A stretch of DNA of 64,000 nucleotides from Methylobacillus sp. MM3 (GTDB taxonomy: Bacteria; Pseudomonadota; Gammaproteobacteria; Burkholderiales; Methylophilaceae): contig NZ_LXTQ01000011.1 of the NCBI RefSeq assembly GCF_001645185.1, positions 310,001-374,000 on the forward strand. Direction: 5' to 3'. Position numbers and translations under genes: made by a program. The stretch's first letter is position 1. Each line of letters starts with the position of its first letter. Below the pieces are notes generated by a model. It worked only from the letters and a program-made list of their open reading frames with translations, had not been told where the DNA came from and searched no databases. This document shows positions 9,068-18,655 of this stretch, piece after piece.

Positions 9068-9120
9068 GTTACTATCAATTCGAAAGTAACGATACTAGCA
9101 ATTTGGAAAATAGTCACTAT
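9068..9120. promoter_or_regulatory. candidate HxlR operator region
   Basis: In the short gap between the divergent SDR and HxlR genes there are two inverted repeats: GTTACT (9068-9073) with AGTAAC (9085-9090), and the odd-centre palindrome ATAGTCACTAT (9110-9120). Related ATACTA/ATAGTA words also occur between them. Position suggests regulator binding; not proven. Confidence 0.5.
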
Positions 9121-9129
9121 CGAAATAGT

Positions 9130-9579
9130 ATGGACAATGAAAATATTTGCAATGAGCCTTGCCCCATCGTGCGCAGCCTGGCTCTGTTCGGCGATACGTG
9201 GAGCATCCTGATCCTCCGCGATGCGCATGCCGGCCTTACGCGCTTCGACCAGTTTCGCAAAAGCCTGGGCATTGCGCCGACGATATTGACCCGCCGGCTG
9301 GCGGCGCTGACCGATGAGGGCTTGCTGGAAAAACGGCGCTACTCGGAGCATCCGCCGCGTGAGGAGTATGTGTTGACCGCTGCCGGCCGCGACTTTCTGC
9401 CGGTGCTCTTCATGATAGGCGAGTGGGGACGTCAACACCGGGGCGGGGGCAAGCTGGTGCGTTTCCTGGACGCGGAAATGGGCACAGAAATCAAGGCCGT
9501 GGCCGTGGATGAGGTGACGGGCGCCAGGATTGGGACGCGTCCGATACGCACCGTCATGCCGGATGACAGCTCAACATGA
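9130..9579 (+). CDS. HxlR-family transcriptional regulator
   Basis: Winged-helix regulator of 149 residues. The HxlR hallmarks are present: N-terminal CPIVRSLALFGDTWSILILRD, then RFDQFRKSLGIAPTILTRRL as recognition helix and HPPREEYVLTAAG as wing. Two cysteines (Cys7 and Cys11) near the N terminus could sense electrophiles or oxidation, as in several family members. Start at 9130 (MDNEN) is preferred; an in-frame start at 9103 adds nine residues lying over the putative operator. Divergent from the SDR operon, its likely target. Confidence 0.88.
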   Translation: MDNENICNEPCPIVRSLALFGDTWSILILRDAHAGLTRFDQFRKSLGIAPTILTRRLAALTDEGLLEKRRYSEHPPREEYVLTAAGRDFLPVLFMIGEWGRQHRGGGKLVRFLDAEMGTEIKAVAVDEVTGARIGTRPIRTVMPDDSST

Positions 9580-9813
9580 ATGGCACGAAAACACAAAGAT
9601 CGGGAACGGTAGCGTTGCCGTCTATATACCCGCCACACCTGACAGACCGCGGAATTCGGGAGCGATTTCCTCAACGCAAGGCGTAGTCGTTGTCGGGCGG
9701 GAAGTATCGGCTATCCATCACCGGCGAAGCGATCCGCGTCGGCGGAAACGCAATTACTTGTATCGACGGTACTTTGTCCTTCTAGCCAGCTTGCGCTTGG
9801 TGAAGCGGGTTGC

Positions 9814-11265
9814 TTAACTCAAGCCGAGCGTGCTCAGCGTGCGTGCTCTCACTGATCGTAGCAAATCGGCATTCTCGACCAGCGAGTCGCCGTAGGACGG
9901 AATCATTTCCTTCATGCGCTTCTGCCAGCCGGCATCCTGCAAGCGCTCCCTGAAACAGCGTTCGACGATATTCATCATCGCCTGCACCGCGACCGAGGCG
10001 CCGGGAGAGGCTCCAAGCAGGGCTGCCAGCGAGCCATCCTGCGAAGTGACCACCTCGGTGCCGAATTCCAGCTTGCCGTGCTTGATGACCTGCACGCGTT
10101 GCCCGGCATTGGCGAGCGTCCATTCGCTTTCCTTTGCCTCCGGGAAGAAGCGGCGCAGCGCGTCCATGCGCTCCTGGTGCGACTGGAGCACCTCACCGAT
10201 CAGGTAGCGCGTCAGGTCCATGTTGTCGCGGCCGGCGACCAGCATGGACTTCAGGTTGTCGGGCTTGACCGAGGCGATCAGGTCGAGGAAGGAGCCGCGC
10301 TTGAGGAATTTGGTGGTGAAGCCGGCATACGGCCCGAACAGCAACGCGGGCTTGCCGTCGATGATGCGCGTGTCCAGGTGCGGCACCGACATCGGCGGGG
10401 CGCCGAGCGGGGCTTTGCCGTACACCTTGGCGTAATGCTGTTTCGCGATTTCCGGGTTGTTGCATACCAGCCATTGGCCGCTGACGGGAAAGCCGCCGTA
10501 GCCCTTACTTTCCGGAATGCCGGACTTCTGCAGCAGCGGCAGCGCGCCGCCGCCTGCACCGAGGAACACGAAGCTGGCATCGACCACTTCGCCGTCGCTC
10601 AGGCTTACGCGCCAGCGGCCATTGGCTAGCTGTCGAAGATCCTTCACCGAGCGGTTCAGCAGCAATTCGAAATTGGCCTGCTTTTGCAGCGATTCGACCA
10701 TGCTGCGGGTCAGCGCACCAAAATCCACGTCGGTGCCGTATTTCACTTGCGTCGCGGCCAACTTCTGCCCTGCTGCGCGTTGCTGCATGACGAGCGGCAT
10801 CCATGCACGCAGGGTTTCCGCGTCCTCGCTGTATTCCATATCCTCGAACAGATGATGCGCGCTCAGTTTGGCATGGCGCTCCCGCAGGAATGCGACATCG
10901 TCCTCGCCCCAGACGAAGCTTGCATGCGGCGTGCGATTGATGAAGTGACGCGGGGAGGGCAATGCCTCCTGCTCGACCAGGGTGGACCAGAATTCCAGCG
11001 AAACTTCGAAAGCGGCATTGATTGCCAGCGCGCGCGCGATGGCGACGCTGCCGTCCGGCTGCTGCGGCGTGTAGTTGAGCTCGCAATAGCCGGCGTGGCC
11101 GGTACCGGCGTTGTTCCATCCGTCGGTGCTTTCCAGCGCGACCGCGTCAAGGCGTTCCACCAACGCGATTCTCAGCGAGGGATTGAGCCGAGCGAGCATC
11201 GTACCCAGCGTGGCGCTCATTACGCCGCCGCCGACAAGCAACACATCAACTTTACTTTTTAACAT
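9814..11265 (-). CDS. mqo: malate:quinone oxidoreductase
   Basis: Membrane-associated FAD enzyme that oxidises malate to oxaloacetate and passes electrons to quinone, serving the TCA cycle. The 483-residue protein begins with the FAD loop LLVGGGVMSATLGTML and has the family motifs GWNNAGTGHAGYCELNY and GASPGASVAVQAMMNI near the C terminus. Length fits. Monocistronic, with about 230 bases of unassigned sequence downstream (9580-9813) in which I see no gene or clear site. Confidence 0.95.
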   Translation of the reverse strand: MLKSKVDVLLVGGGVMSATLGTMLARLNPSLRIALVERLDAVALESTDGWNNAGTGHAGYCELNYTPQQPDGSVAIARALAINAAFEVSLEFWSTLVEQEALPSPRHFINRTPHASFVWGEDDVAFLRERHAKLSAHHLFEDMEYSEDAETLRAWMPLVMQQRAAGQKLAATQVKYGTDVDFGALTRSMVESLQKQANFELLLNRSVKDLRQLANGRWRVSLSDGEVVDASFVFLGAGGGALPLLQKSGIPESKGYGGFPVSGQWLVCNNPEIAKQHYAKVYGKAPLGAPPMSVPHLDTRIIDGKPALLFGPYAGFTTKFLKRGSFLDLIASVKPDNLKSMLVAGRDNMDLTRYLIGEVLQSHQERMDALRRFFPEAKESEWTLANAGQRVQVIKHGKLEFGTEVVTSQDGSLAALLGASPGASVAVQAMMNIVERCFRERLQDAGWQKRMKEMIPSYGDSLVENADLLRSVRARTLSTLGLS

Positions 11266-11330
11266 GGCAGTGTGGACGATTCATTTGGGCATGAGTTATG
11301 CGGCGGCCCTGCATTGTACGGCAGGGCAAG

Positions 11331-11363
11331 GCAAAAAGAAAAAGGGGCGCGAAGCCCCTTTTC
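11331..11363 (-). terminator. intrinsic terminator of efp
   Basis: Stem AAGGGGC/GCCCCTT with a short loop, flanked by A-rich and T-rich tracts. On the minus strand it follows the efp stop by about 20 bases and ends in a T-rich run. Confidence 0.8.
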
Positions 11364-11380
11364 TCAATGCCGCGGATGAA

Positions 11381-11938
11381 TTACTTCACGCGGTTCTTGT
11401 ATTCCAGCGTGCGGGTGTCGATTTCGATCTTGTCGCCGATTTCGCAGAACAGCGGCACCGGCAGTTCGAAGCCGGTGGCGATCTTCGCGGGCTTCATCAC
11501 CTTGCCGGAAGTGTCGCCCTTGACGGCGGGTTCGGTGTAGGTGATTTCGCGTACGACGGAGTTCGGCAGCTCAACGGAGATCGGCTTGCCGTTGTAGAAC
11601 ACCACTTCGCACTCCATGCCGTCCTGCAGGAAGTTCAGCGCGTCTTCCATGGTTTCGGCTTCGACTTCGTACTGGTTGTAGTCGGTGTCCATGAACACGT
11701 ACATCGGATCGGCGAAGTAGGAGTAGGTGACTTCCTTCTTGTCCAGCACCACCACGTCGAACTTGTCGTCGGCACGGTAGACGGCTTCGCTCGGGGATTC
11801 GGTGAGCAGGTTCTTGAACTTCATCTTCACCACGGAAGAATTGCGGCCGGACTTGCTGTATTCGGCCTTCAGCACGACCATGGGGTCGTTGCCGACCATA
11901 AACACGTTACCTACGCGGAGTTCCTGGGCTGTTTTCAT
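11381..11938 (-). CDS. efp: elongation factor P
   Basis: EF-P relieves ribosome stalling at consecutive prolines. 185 residues with the KOW-like domain I, OB domains II and III and the C-terminal DKIEIDTRT segment. The modification loop reads SGRNSS with Arg32 at the tip, which identifies the arginine-type EF-P activated by rhamnosylation rather than the lysine type. The modifying enzyme gene earP lies directly upstream on the same strand, 37 bases away, so the pair is likely co-transcribed. Confidence 0.97.
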   Translation of the reverse strand: MKTAQELRVGNVFMVGNDPMVVLKAEYSKSGRNSSVVKMKFKNLLTESPSEAVYRADDKFDVVVLDKKEVTYSYFADPMYVFMDTDYNQYEVEAETMEDALNFLQDGMECEVVFYNGKPISVELPNSVVREITYTEPAVKGDTSGKVMKPAKIATGFELPVPLFCEIGDKIEIDTRTLEYKNRVK

Positions 11939-11975
11939 CTGATGTCCTGCGGATTCGGGGATAAAAAGGGGCGCA

Positions 11976-13136
11976 TTATACCCGATTTTTACAAAAAATC
12001 ACTAGGTTAGACGCGAGGTCGGGCGTTTCGAAAAAGTGCTCGGCCCAAGTCGTGGCATTGTGCTCAAAAGCCTCCCGGTGGCGAAGAAAATCCTCCCAGG
12101 AGGGGCTGCCGAAACCGTTCCAGCCGAGGTGGAAAGAGCGCATCGCGGCCGAGGCTTGCTCGGGCAGAATGAGACAGTACAGGTCGAGAAATGCGTCAAG
12201 CTTGGGCCGGTGTGCGTTTTCTTCCTGCGGATAGATTTGCCACACCAGCGGTCGAGCGGCCCATTGGGCGCGAACAAAAGAGTCTTCGCCGCGTACGAAA
12301 TTACAGTCGCATAGCCATAGCAGACGGTCGTAATCGTCTTGCGGCAGGAAGGGTAGGACATGCAGGATCAGGTTGCCGCGCTGCAGAATATCGCCGGGCT
12401 GGAGGGATTCCGCGCCGAAATGCTGCGCGGCATGCGCCAGCGGCTTGCCGACAGACAGCAGGCAGCGAACCGGGTGGGTGGAAGCTTCCCAAGCTGTCAA
12501 TAATTCGCCGATCGGCGCAGTGTCATAACAGAATAGCGAGATCAGTATTTCCTGCGGGTCGGCGGGCGGCAAGGCGAGGGATTGCCGAAAGGCTTCCGGT
12601 GACGCCCGAAAGGCATTACGCGCTTCGAGCAAGCCCTGTTCGCGGAGCAGGCCTCCCGTGCCGGGGGTGAATCCGGGAAAGAAAAAATATTTCGTCAGCT
12701 TGAGGCGTGGGTGTGGCGAAGGCAGCGTGTGGCAGCTTTCTACCCAGGCTTCCGCGCTCAGATATTCGAGGTTGATCCATGCGGGTGGCGTTTCGCGTGC
12801 GGCCATCGCAGTTTCATAGAGTTCCGGCAACTGGCAGCCGAAGGCTTCGATGACGACATCGGCCGCTTCGGTTTCCGCAAAATCGCTGTCCCAGCGGCGG
12901 ATTTCCACGCCGCAGGACAATTGGGCGTCGAGCGCGGGGTCGATTTGCGGATTGAGCGGCAGCAGACGCTCGATATCGTCCACCCACAATCTCACCGCCA
13001 GCCCGTGCTCTGCCGCCAGTTGCCGCGCCAGCCGCCAGCAGACGCCAATGTCGCCGAAATTATCGATGACAGCGCAGAAAATATCCCAGCGGGAAGACTT
13101 GGTATCCAAATGTAATTTTTCTTTCAGTTCAAGCAC
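11976..13136 (-). CDS. earP: EF-P arginine rhamnosyltransferase EarP
   Basis: Transfers rhamnose from dTDP-rhamnose to EF-P Arg32. The 386-residue protein has the EarP N-terminal signature [23 protein letters not shown], with the aspartates of the catalytic region, and the C-terminal half with the [22 protein letters not shown] nucleotide-sugar site. About ten residues precede the usual start region, so a later start is possible but no better codon is seen. Directly upstream of efp. Its 5' end is only 50 bases from the divergent cyclase-like gene. Confidence 0.95.
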   Translation of the reverse strand: MLELKEKLHLDTKSSRWDIFCAVIDNFGDIGVCWRLARQLAAEHGLAVRLWVDDIERLLPLNPQIDPALDAQLSCGVEIRRWDSDFAETEAADVVIEAFGCQLPELYETAMAARETPPAWINLEYLSAEAWVESCHTLPSPHPRLKLTKYFFFPGFTPGTGGLLREQGLLEARNAFRASPEAFRQSLALPPADPQEILISLFCYDTAPIGELLTAWEASTHPVRCLLSVGKPLAHAAQHFGAESLQPGDILQRGNLILHVLPFLPQDDYDRLLWLCDCNFVRGEDSFVRAQWAARPLVWQIYPQEENAHRPKLDAFLDLYCLILPEQASAAMRSFHLGWNGFGSPSWEDFLRHREAFEHNATTWAEHFFETPDLASNLVIFCKNRV

Positions 13137-13186
13137 TTTTTGTAGTTTAATGGCGCCTTTTTCATGGCGGGAATGTCGGCGGAATC

Positions 13187-14077
13187 ATGAGCGAGCGTTT
13201 GAACAGAACATCCATTTGCACGGTGATATTCATCAATATCGTGGATTACGTGCAGGCAACGGTGGATGACCAGATCGCGCTCAAGGAGCGATTCAACGCC
13301 TTGATCAACGAGGCCGTCAAGGACGTGGCGCAAAACGATCGCATCATACTCGATACCGGCGACGGTGCGGCTCTTGCACTGCTCGGTGCGCCCGAGGAAG
13401 CGCTGTTCGTTGCGCTGGATATTCGCGAGCGCGTCATGGCGTCTCTACCTTCTTTTGCCGTGCGTATCGGGATCAACCTCGGGCCGGTGCGGGTGGTCAA
13501 CGATCTCAACGGCATGCTGAACGTGGTCGGCGACGGCATCAACGCCGCGCAGCGCGTGATGAGTTTTGCGCAACCCAATCTGATACTGGTGTCGCGCTCC
13601 TATTACGAAATCGCCTCGCGCCTGAGTTCGGAAATTGCCGCGATGTTTGCCTACTATGGCGTCAAGACCGATAAATACGTGCGCGAGCATGAGATCTATA
13701 TTGTCCTGGATGGGCAGTCTGAAGCGCCGGCCGTGCCTGCCGAGACCGCACTTTGGGGTTCTCGGACGACTGCGCTTGCACTATGCCGCAAATACTGGAT
13801 TCCTGCGTCGGCAGGCTTGATGTTGCTGGCCATCGTTTGGGGGGTATGGATCAGCCTTGCTGCGCAGGAGTCGACGGCTGGCGATGTCTTCGCGGAGATC
13901 AGGAAGGAACGCGGGACCGGCGCGGATAAACCCGCAAAAACCGCTTCATCGGATGAGGCCGCTGCGGTGAAAAAGACCCGCGCGAAGGAAACGAAAACCG
14001 TTTCCCATCGGGTGCGTCACGAGTCGGATCGCAGTTCATTATGCTCAGACGCGCAGCGCATGCTGAAGCAGTGCTAG
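13187..14077 (+). CDS. class III nucleotide cyclase-like membrane protein, copy A
   Basis: 296 residues: cytosolic cyclase-homology domain (about 8-175), a single membrane helix (about 204-226) and a charged tail of about 70 residues that would face the periplasm. The second metal Asp is kept (Asp59 in LDTGDG) and so are the transition-state residues Asn119 and Arg123. The first metal Asp is replaced by Asn17 (FINIVDY). The tail ends in C-X9-C at Cys286/Cys296. On its own this copy should be poorly active. The paralogue copy B follows 107 bases later on the same strand. Confidence 0.82.
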   Translation: MSERLNRTSICTVIFINIVDYVQATVDDQIALKERFNALINEAVKDVAQNDRIILDTGDGAALALLGAPEEALFVALDIRERVMASLPSFAVRIGINLGPVRVVNDLNGMLNVVGDGINAAQRVMSFAQPNLILVSRSYYEIASRLSSEIAAMFAYYGVKTDKYVREHEIYIVLDGQSEAPAVPAETALWGSRTTALALCRKYWIPASAGLMLLAIVWGVWISLAAQESTAGDVFAEIRKERGTGADKPAKTASSDEAAAVKKTRAKETKTVSHRVRHESDRSSLCSDAQRMLKQC

Positions 14078-14184
14078 GAAAAAGCTCATCTCGCTCCTCC
14101 TGGTTGATATTGAGAATCCTCATTGCCTTTTGCCGTGCATAGCCCTGTTTTTGTTTCCTTGTTTCCGGCCGGCCGCTGAGCGTC

Positions 14185-15033
14185 ATGCACAACCGGCTTA
14201 ACAAGACCACGATTTGTAGCGTGCTGTGCGTCGACATTGTCGGCCATTCGCGCAAGCCCGATGCCGATCAGATCCGGCAAAAAGAACATTTCAATGAACT
14301 GGTCGAAGCAGCACTGAGCACTGTGTCGAAGAACGATCGTGTGATTCTCGACACGGGCGACGGCGCGGCCATTGCGTTTTTTGGCGCCCCCGAAGATGCG
14401 CTAACGGCGGCTCTGCTGATACGCGACGGTGTTTCGGACGATAATCGCCTCCATCCGCAACATCCTTTCGAATTGCGAATGGGCATCAATCTCGGCCCGG
14501 TGCGCGTGGTTCGCGACATCAACGACATCTTCAATATTGTTGGCGACGGGCTGAATGCTTCGCAGCAGGTGATGAGTTTTGCCGCGCCCAATCGGATACT
14601 GGTCTCGCGCTCCTACTACGAGATCGTCGCGCCGGGAAACGACGACGTTCTCCGTCTGTTTTCGCATTTCGGCATCAGAAAAGACAATGACGCACGCGAA
14701 TACGACATGTATATCGTGGGGCGTGCGGAGAGTGAAAGCCGGACCGTCTGGCGTGAAGTATCCGGACAGCTGGGAAAAATCCACCCCAATCCGGCATTCT
14801 GGATGCGCGCAGTGACGCTGGGCTTGATGGGGCTAACGGCTTTGGTGTTGCTGTTGTCGCACCTTTTCGAGTCTTCGTCCGCAGCATCGCCGATGAAAGC
14901 CGGACCGCCTGGCCTGGACCCGGCCCGGACGGTCAAGGACGCGCATGCGAAACAGCCATCTGCCGACAGGAAAGCTGACCACGCGCCGTTTCAATGTACC
15001 GAAGCGGCGCGCATGCTGAACAAGTGCAATTGA
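14185..15033 (+). CDS. class III nucleotide cyclase-like membrane protein, copy B
   Basis: 282-residue paralogue of the preceding gene with the same plan: cyclase domain, one membrane helix (about 205-225), short outer tail. Both metal aspartates are present (Asp17 in CVDIVGHS and Asp59 in LDTGDG), but the transition-state Arg is replaced by Gln128 (LNASQQV), while Asn124 is kept. The tail ends in C-X9-C (Cys271/Cys281) like copy A. The two copies complement each other's defects, which suggests a heterodimer. The base-selecting positions carry Leu and Asn in both, so the nucleotide used is unclear. Confidence 0.82.
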   Translation: MHNRLNKTTICSVLCVDIVGHSRKPDADQIRQKEHFNELVEAALSTVSKNDRVILDTGDGAAIAFFGAPEDALTAALLIRDGVSDDNRLHPQHPFELRMGINLGPVRVVRDINDIFNIVGDGLNASQQVMSFAAPNRILVSRSYYEIVAPGNDDVLRLFSHFGIRKDNDAREYDMYIVGRAESESRTVWREVSGQLGKIHPNPAFWMRAVTLGLMGLTALVLLLSHLFESSSAASPMKAGPPGLDPARTVKDAHAKQPSADRKADHAPFQCTEAARMLNKCN

Positions 15034-15058
15034 CGCCGGCCAGGACAGCAGCAGGCGC

Positions 15059-15550
15059 TTACTGCGGAGCGCTGTAGCTCACGGCAATAACCTCGTATTC
15101 CTCTTCTCCCCCCGGCGTCTCCAGCCGTACCGTGTCGCCTTCGCCTTTTTTCATCAGCGCGCGCGCCAGAGGCGAAATCCAGCTGATGTAGCCTTTTCCC
15201 GGGTCGAGTTCGTCCTGGCCGACAATGCGGTAAGTATGTTCGGTGTCGTGGGTAAGCGAATACAGCGTGACCCAGGCGCCAAAAAATACCTTGTCCAGCC
15301 CTTGTTGACGTGCCGGGTCGACCACTTCCGCCGCATCCATGCGTTTCATCAGGAAGCGCAGCCGCGAGTCGATCTGGCGCAGGCGTTTCTTCCCGTAAAT
15401 GTAATCCCCGTTCTCGCTGCGGTCGCCGTTGCCGGCCGCCCAGGCAACATCGCTTACGACCTTGGGGCGCTCGACTTTGTAAAGCTGGTCGAACTCTTCC
15501 TTGAGGACGGCGTAGCCTTCCGGGGTGATGTAATTTTTGTATTCACTCAT
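15059..15550 (-). CDS. greB: transcription elongation factor GreB
   Basis: Binds the secondary channel of RNA polymerase and promotes cleavage of backtracked transcripts. 163 residues: N-terminal coiled coil with the acidic tip region NGDRSENGDYIYGKKRLRQID and a C-terminal FKBP-like domain ending in EEYEVIAVSY. The YGKKRLRQIDSR segment and length favour GreB over GreA. It is convergent with the cyclase pair and only 25 bases separate the stop codons. Confidence 0.94.
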   Translation of the reverse strand: MSEYKNYITPEGYAVLKEEFDQLYKVERPKVVSDVAWAAGNGDRSENGDYIYGKKRLRQIDSRLRFLMKRMDAAEVVDPARQQGLDKVFFGAWVTLYSLTHDTEHTYRIVGQDELDPGKGYISWISPLARALMKKGEGDTVRLETPGGEEEYEVIAVSYSAPQ

Positions 15551-15622
15551 GATGAAGCTATTTTAGTGGGTTTCATCCGCTGTGCCATAAAACTGCGGAA
15601 TCCATTGCGGAGGGGCGGGCGT

Positions 15623-18484
15623 TCAAAGCTTGCTGCGCAGCAGTTTTTCGAACTCCTTGGGCGGCATTGGCTTGCCGATGTGGTAACCCTGTGCCTGGTC
15701 GCATCCGAGGTTTTGCAGCAGCGTCAGGATGGCCTGATCCTCCACGCCTTCGGCAAGCACTTGGAGGCCCAGATTATGCGCGAGTTCAACCGTGGAGCGG
15801 ACGATGATGGCGTCGAGTTCATCGACCAGCATATCCTTGACGAAGGACTGGTCGATCTTGAGCTTGTCCACGTCCAGTTGCTTGAGGTAGGACAGGTTGG
15901 AATAACCCGTGCCGTAATCGTCGATGGATAAGCGCACGCCGAGGCTGTTCAGCTGGTTGAGCTGCTTGCGGGTGTGCTGCGTATCCTGGATCAGCACCGA
16001 TTCGGTCAGTTCGATTTCCAAATGGTGGGGGGCGAGGCCGGACGCGGCGAGCGCTTCGTTGACGCTGTCGAGTATCCTACCGCGCTTGAATTGCAGCGCC
16101 GAGATGTTGACCGCGACGGTGAGCTGCGGCAGGCCGATGTTGACCCATTCCTGAGCTTGTCGGCAGGCTTCGCGCAGTACCCAGGCGTCGATGTTGAGGA
16201 TGAAGCCGGTTTCTTCTGCCAACGGGATGAATTTTGCCGGCGGAACCCAGCCGTCTTCCGCGCTTTTCCAGCGCAGCAGCGCTTCGCTGCCAATGATGGT
16301 GTGATCTTTTAACGATATCAGCGGCTGGAAATGCAGCAGGAACTCGCCGTGCTCCATCGCCTGGCGCAGCTTGTTCTGCAACTTCAGGCGTTCCGCCGCA
16401 TTGGCGTTCATCGATTCGTCGTAGTAATGACAGTTGTTGCGGCCGCTTTCCTTGGCGTGGTACATCGCGGTGTCGGCGTTCTGCATCAGCGTGGCGATTT
16501 CGCGGCCGTCGTCGGGGTACAGGCTGATGCCGATGCTGAACGAGGTTGAAAGCTGGTGTCCGTCGATGACGAAAGGCTCGCGCAGCGTTTCAAGGATTTT
16601 TTCGGCGATGATGGTGGCGGCATTGCTGTCGAGGATGTCGGGCAGCACGATGACGAATTCGTCGCCACCCTGGCGGCTGATGGTATCGGTTTCGCGCACG
16701 CAGGATTTCAGGCGCTCTACCACCGCGACCAACAGGTCGTCGCCAACATGGTGGCCAAGGCTGTCGTTGACCTGCTTGAACCGGTCGAGATCAAGGAACA
16801 TCAGCGCGACTCGGTGCTTCTCGCGCTCGGCCAGGTTGATCGCCTGTTGCAGGCGGTCGAGCAGGAGCAGGCGGTTGGGCAGCTTGGTCAGCGTGTCGTG
16901 ATGCGCAAGAAACTCGATATGCTTCAGCGTTGCCTTGTGCTCGCTGATATCGGCAAAAATGGCGACAAAATGCGTCAGGTTGCCGTTATTGTCACGGATC
17001 GAGCTGATATTGGTCCATAACGGGAAAACCTCGCCGTTCTTGCGCCGATTCCATAATTCTCCCTGCCAGGAGTCGCGCACATGCAGGCTTTCCCACATAT
17101 TGTGAAAAAACGCCTTGTCGTGCCTGCCGGAGGCCAGCATTGATGGGTCGCGACCGAGCACGTCTTCCCGCGCGTAGCCGGTGACATCGGTAAATGCGCG
17201 GTTAATCGAAACGATGCGGTTTTCCGCGTCGGTAATCACGATGGCCTCGCGCGTGCTTTCGATGACCTGACCGGTGAGCCGCAGGTGATCCTCGGCTTTC
17301 TTGATGCTGGTGATGTCCTGCAGGTTTTCGATGACCGCGATCAGCTTCCCGTCGTTGCCATAAATCGGCGTCGCATCGAACATCAGGTAGCGATCCTGAC
17401 CGTTGAGCCCGGAGAACCAGTTTTCCGCATGGAAGCTGTGGGCATTGAAAACCGAAGACCCGACGACCTGGTAATACTCGCCAGCATGGTCGCTCTTGCC
17501 GTCCAGCACCAGGTCGGCGAGGCAAGGGCGAGGGCGGGAATAAAAAGCACGCCACGCTTCCGTGGTGCCGACGATGTCGATGGCCTTGATGCCCGTCAGC
17601 ATTTCACAGGCGCGATTCCAGATGATGACGCGATGATCCTTGTCGAGGATGAACAGCGGGATGGTGACGGACTGGATGACGTCCTCGGAAAACTTGCGTT
17701 CGCGTCCCAGCGCTTCGCGGTCGGCCGCCAGATCGTCGGCCATCCGGTCGATGGCTCGGCCCAGCAGGCCGATTTCGTCTGGTTTGACGAGCCCCGAGCG
17801 CGCGCTCATTTCACCGCTGGCAATGCGGCTGGCGATGGACACCAGCCGTTCTGTGCGTCGTGAAACGAGCGCGTCGATCAGCATGCCGAGCAGGATTGCC
17901 GCTGCAAGGGAAAGGCCGAGAAAACGAAACGCCTTGTTCATGGCGTGGCGTCGTGCCTGCGCCAGAGGTTCGCCAAGGTCGTACTCCACGAACAGGGTGC
18001 CCCAGCGCTGGCGTGAGTTTGTGCCGGACAATTGCACGCCCAACGGCAAAGGGTAATAGCCATAGAGCAAGGTTTCATTGTCGTTGCTCAGGATTTCGCC
18101 ACGTTGTCTTTTTTGCGCGAGCAAAGCGAGATCGGGTCGAAACGCCGATATTTCGGACGCAGTCTTGCCCAGCCAGTCGCTGTCCGATGCCTGCAATACA
18201 TGGTTTTGCTCGTCCACCAGCAGCAACCGTCGCATGTTGGTATGCAAGGCGGTCGTCGGAATCCGGCTTTCTCCCTGTAACATGCTTTCTTCAAAGGTGT
18301 CGTTGGCGATCATGCCGTCCAGCTGCAGCATCATGATGTGCAGGAGATCGCGGTTCTCGCTGACGATACGCTCTGCGGTGTCGCGCTGATGGTCGACCGA
18401 AATCAGGATGGCCACAATGGCCGACAGGCTGACGAATGCAAGCGGAATCTGGACGCGCAGGCGGGAAAAAAATGGAGGTGTCAC
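15623..18484 (-). CDS. membrane PAS-GGDEF-EAL cyclic-di-GMP protein
   Basis: 953 residues. Two membrane segments near 12-30 and 190-215 flank a periplasmic sensor. Then a HAMP domain, two PAS domains (about 260-380 and 390-510), a GGDEF domain with intact GGDEF (about 606-610) and an EAL domain beginning EALLRW near 730, with NISALQF, ELTESVL, DDYGTGYSNLSYLK and AEGVED all present. Both synthesis and hydrolysis of c-di-GMP are therefore possible. Monocistronic; a small palindrome (ATACTT, 3 bases, AAGTAT at 18509-18523) lies in its promoter gap shared with the next gene. Confidence 0.93.
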   Translation of the reverse strand: MTPPFFSRLRVQIPLAFVSLSAIVAILISVDHQRDTAERIVSENRDLLHIMMLQLDGMIANDTFEESMLQGESRIPTTALHTNMRRLLLVDEQNHVLQASDSDWLGKTASEISAFRPDLALLAQKRQRGEILSNDNETLLYGYYPLPLGVQLSGTNSRQRWGTLFVEYDLGEPLAQARRHAMNKAFRFLGLSLAAAILLGMLIDALVSRRTERLVSIASRIASGEMSARSGLVKPDEIGLLGRAIDRMADDLAADREALGRERKFSEDVIQSVTIPLFILDKDHRVIIWNRACEMLTGIKAIDIVGTTEAWRAFYSRPRPCLADLVLDGKSDHAGEYYQVVGSSVFNAHSFHAENWFSGLNGQDRYLMFDATPIYGNDGKLIAVIENLQDITSIKKAEDHLRLTGQVIESTREAIVITDAENRIVSINRAFTDVTGYAREDVLGRDPSMLASGRHDKAFFHNMWESLHVRDSWQGELWNRRKNGEVFPLWTNISSIRDNNGNLTHFVAIFADISEHKATLKHIEFLAHHDTLTKLPNRLLLLDRLQQAINLAEREKHRVALMFLDLDRFKQVNDSLGHHVGDDLLVAVVERLKSCVRETDTISRQGGDEFVIVLPDILDSNAATIIAEKILETLREPFVIDGHQLSTSFSIGISLYPDDGREIATLMQNADTAMYHAKESGRNNCHYYDESMNANAAERLKLQNKLRQAMEHGEFLLHFQPLISLKDHTIIGSEALLRWKSAEDGWVPPAKFIPLAEETGFILNIDAWVLREACRQAQEWVNIGLPQLTVAVNISALQFKRGRILDSVNEALAASGLAPHHLEIELTESVLIQDTQHTRKQLNQLNSLGVRLSIDDYGTGYSNLSYLKQLDVDKLKIDQSFVKDMLVDELDAIIVRSTVELAHNLGLQVLAEGVEDQAILTLLQNLGCDQAQGYHIGKPMPPKEFEKLLRSKL

Positions 18485-18655
18485 GATTCGGCGCCCTTAA
18501 TTTTTATAATACTTATCAAGTATCCTTAGAGCTGCTTCAGTTGGCTCAAAGTGCGCCTGAACCGGTTCAGGCAAGATAATGCTCAGGCATGGTCGTGCGC
18601 CGCATTACCGAATAATCGACCAGTTTTGCTGGGTATTCTATATCAGGAGGGGGAT

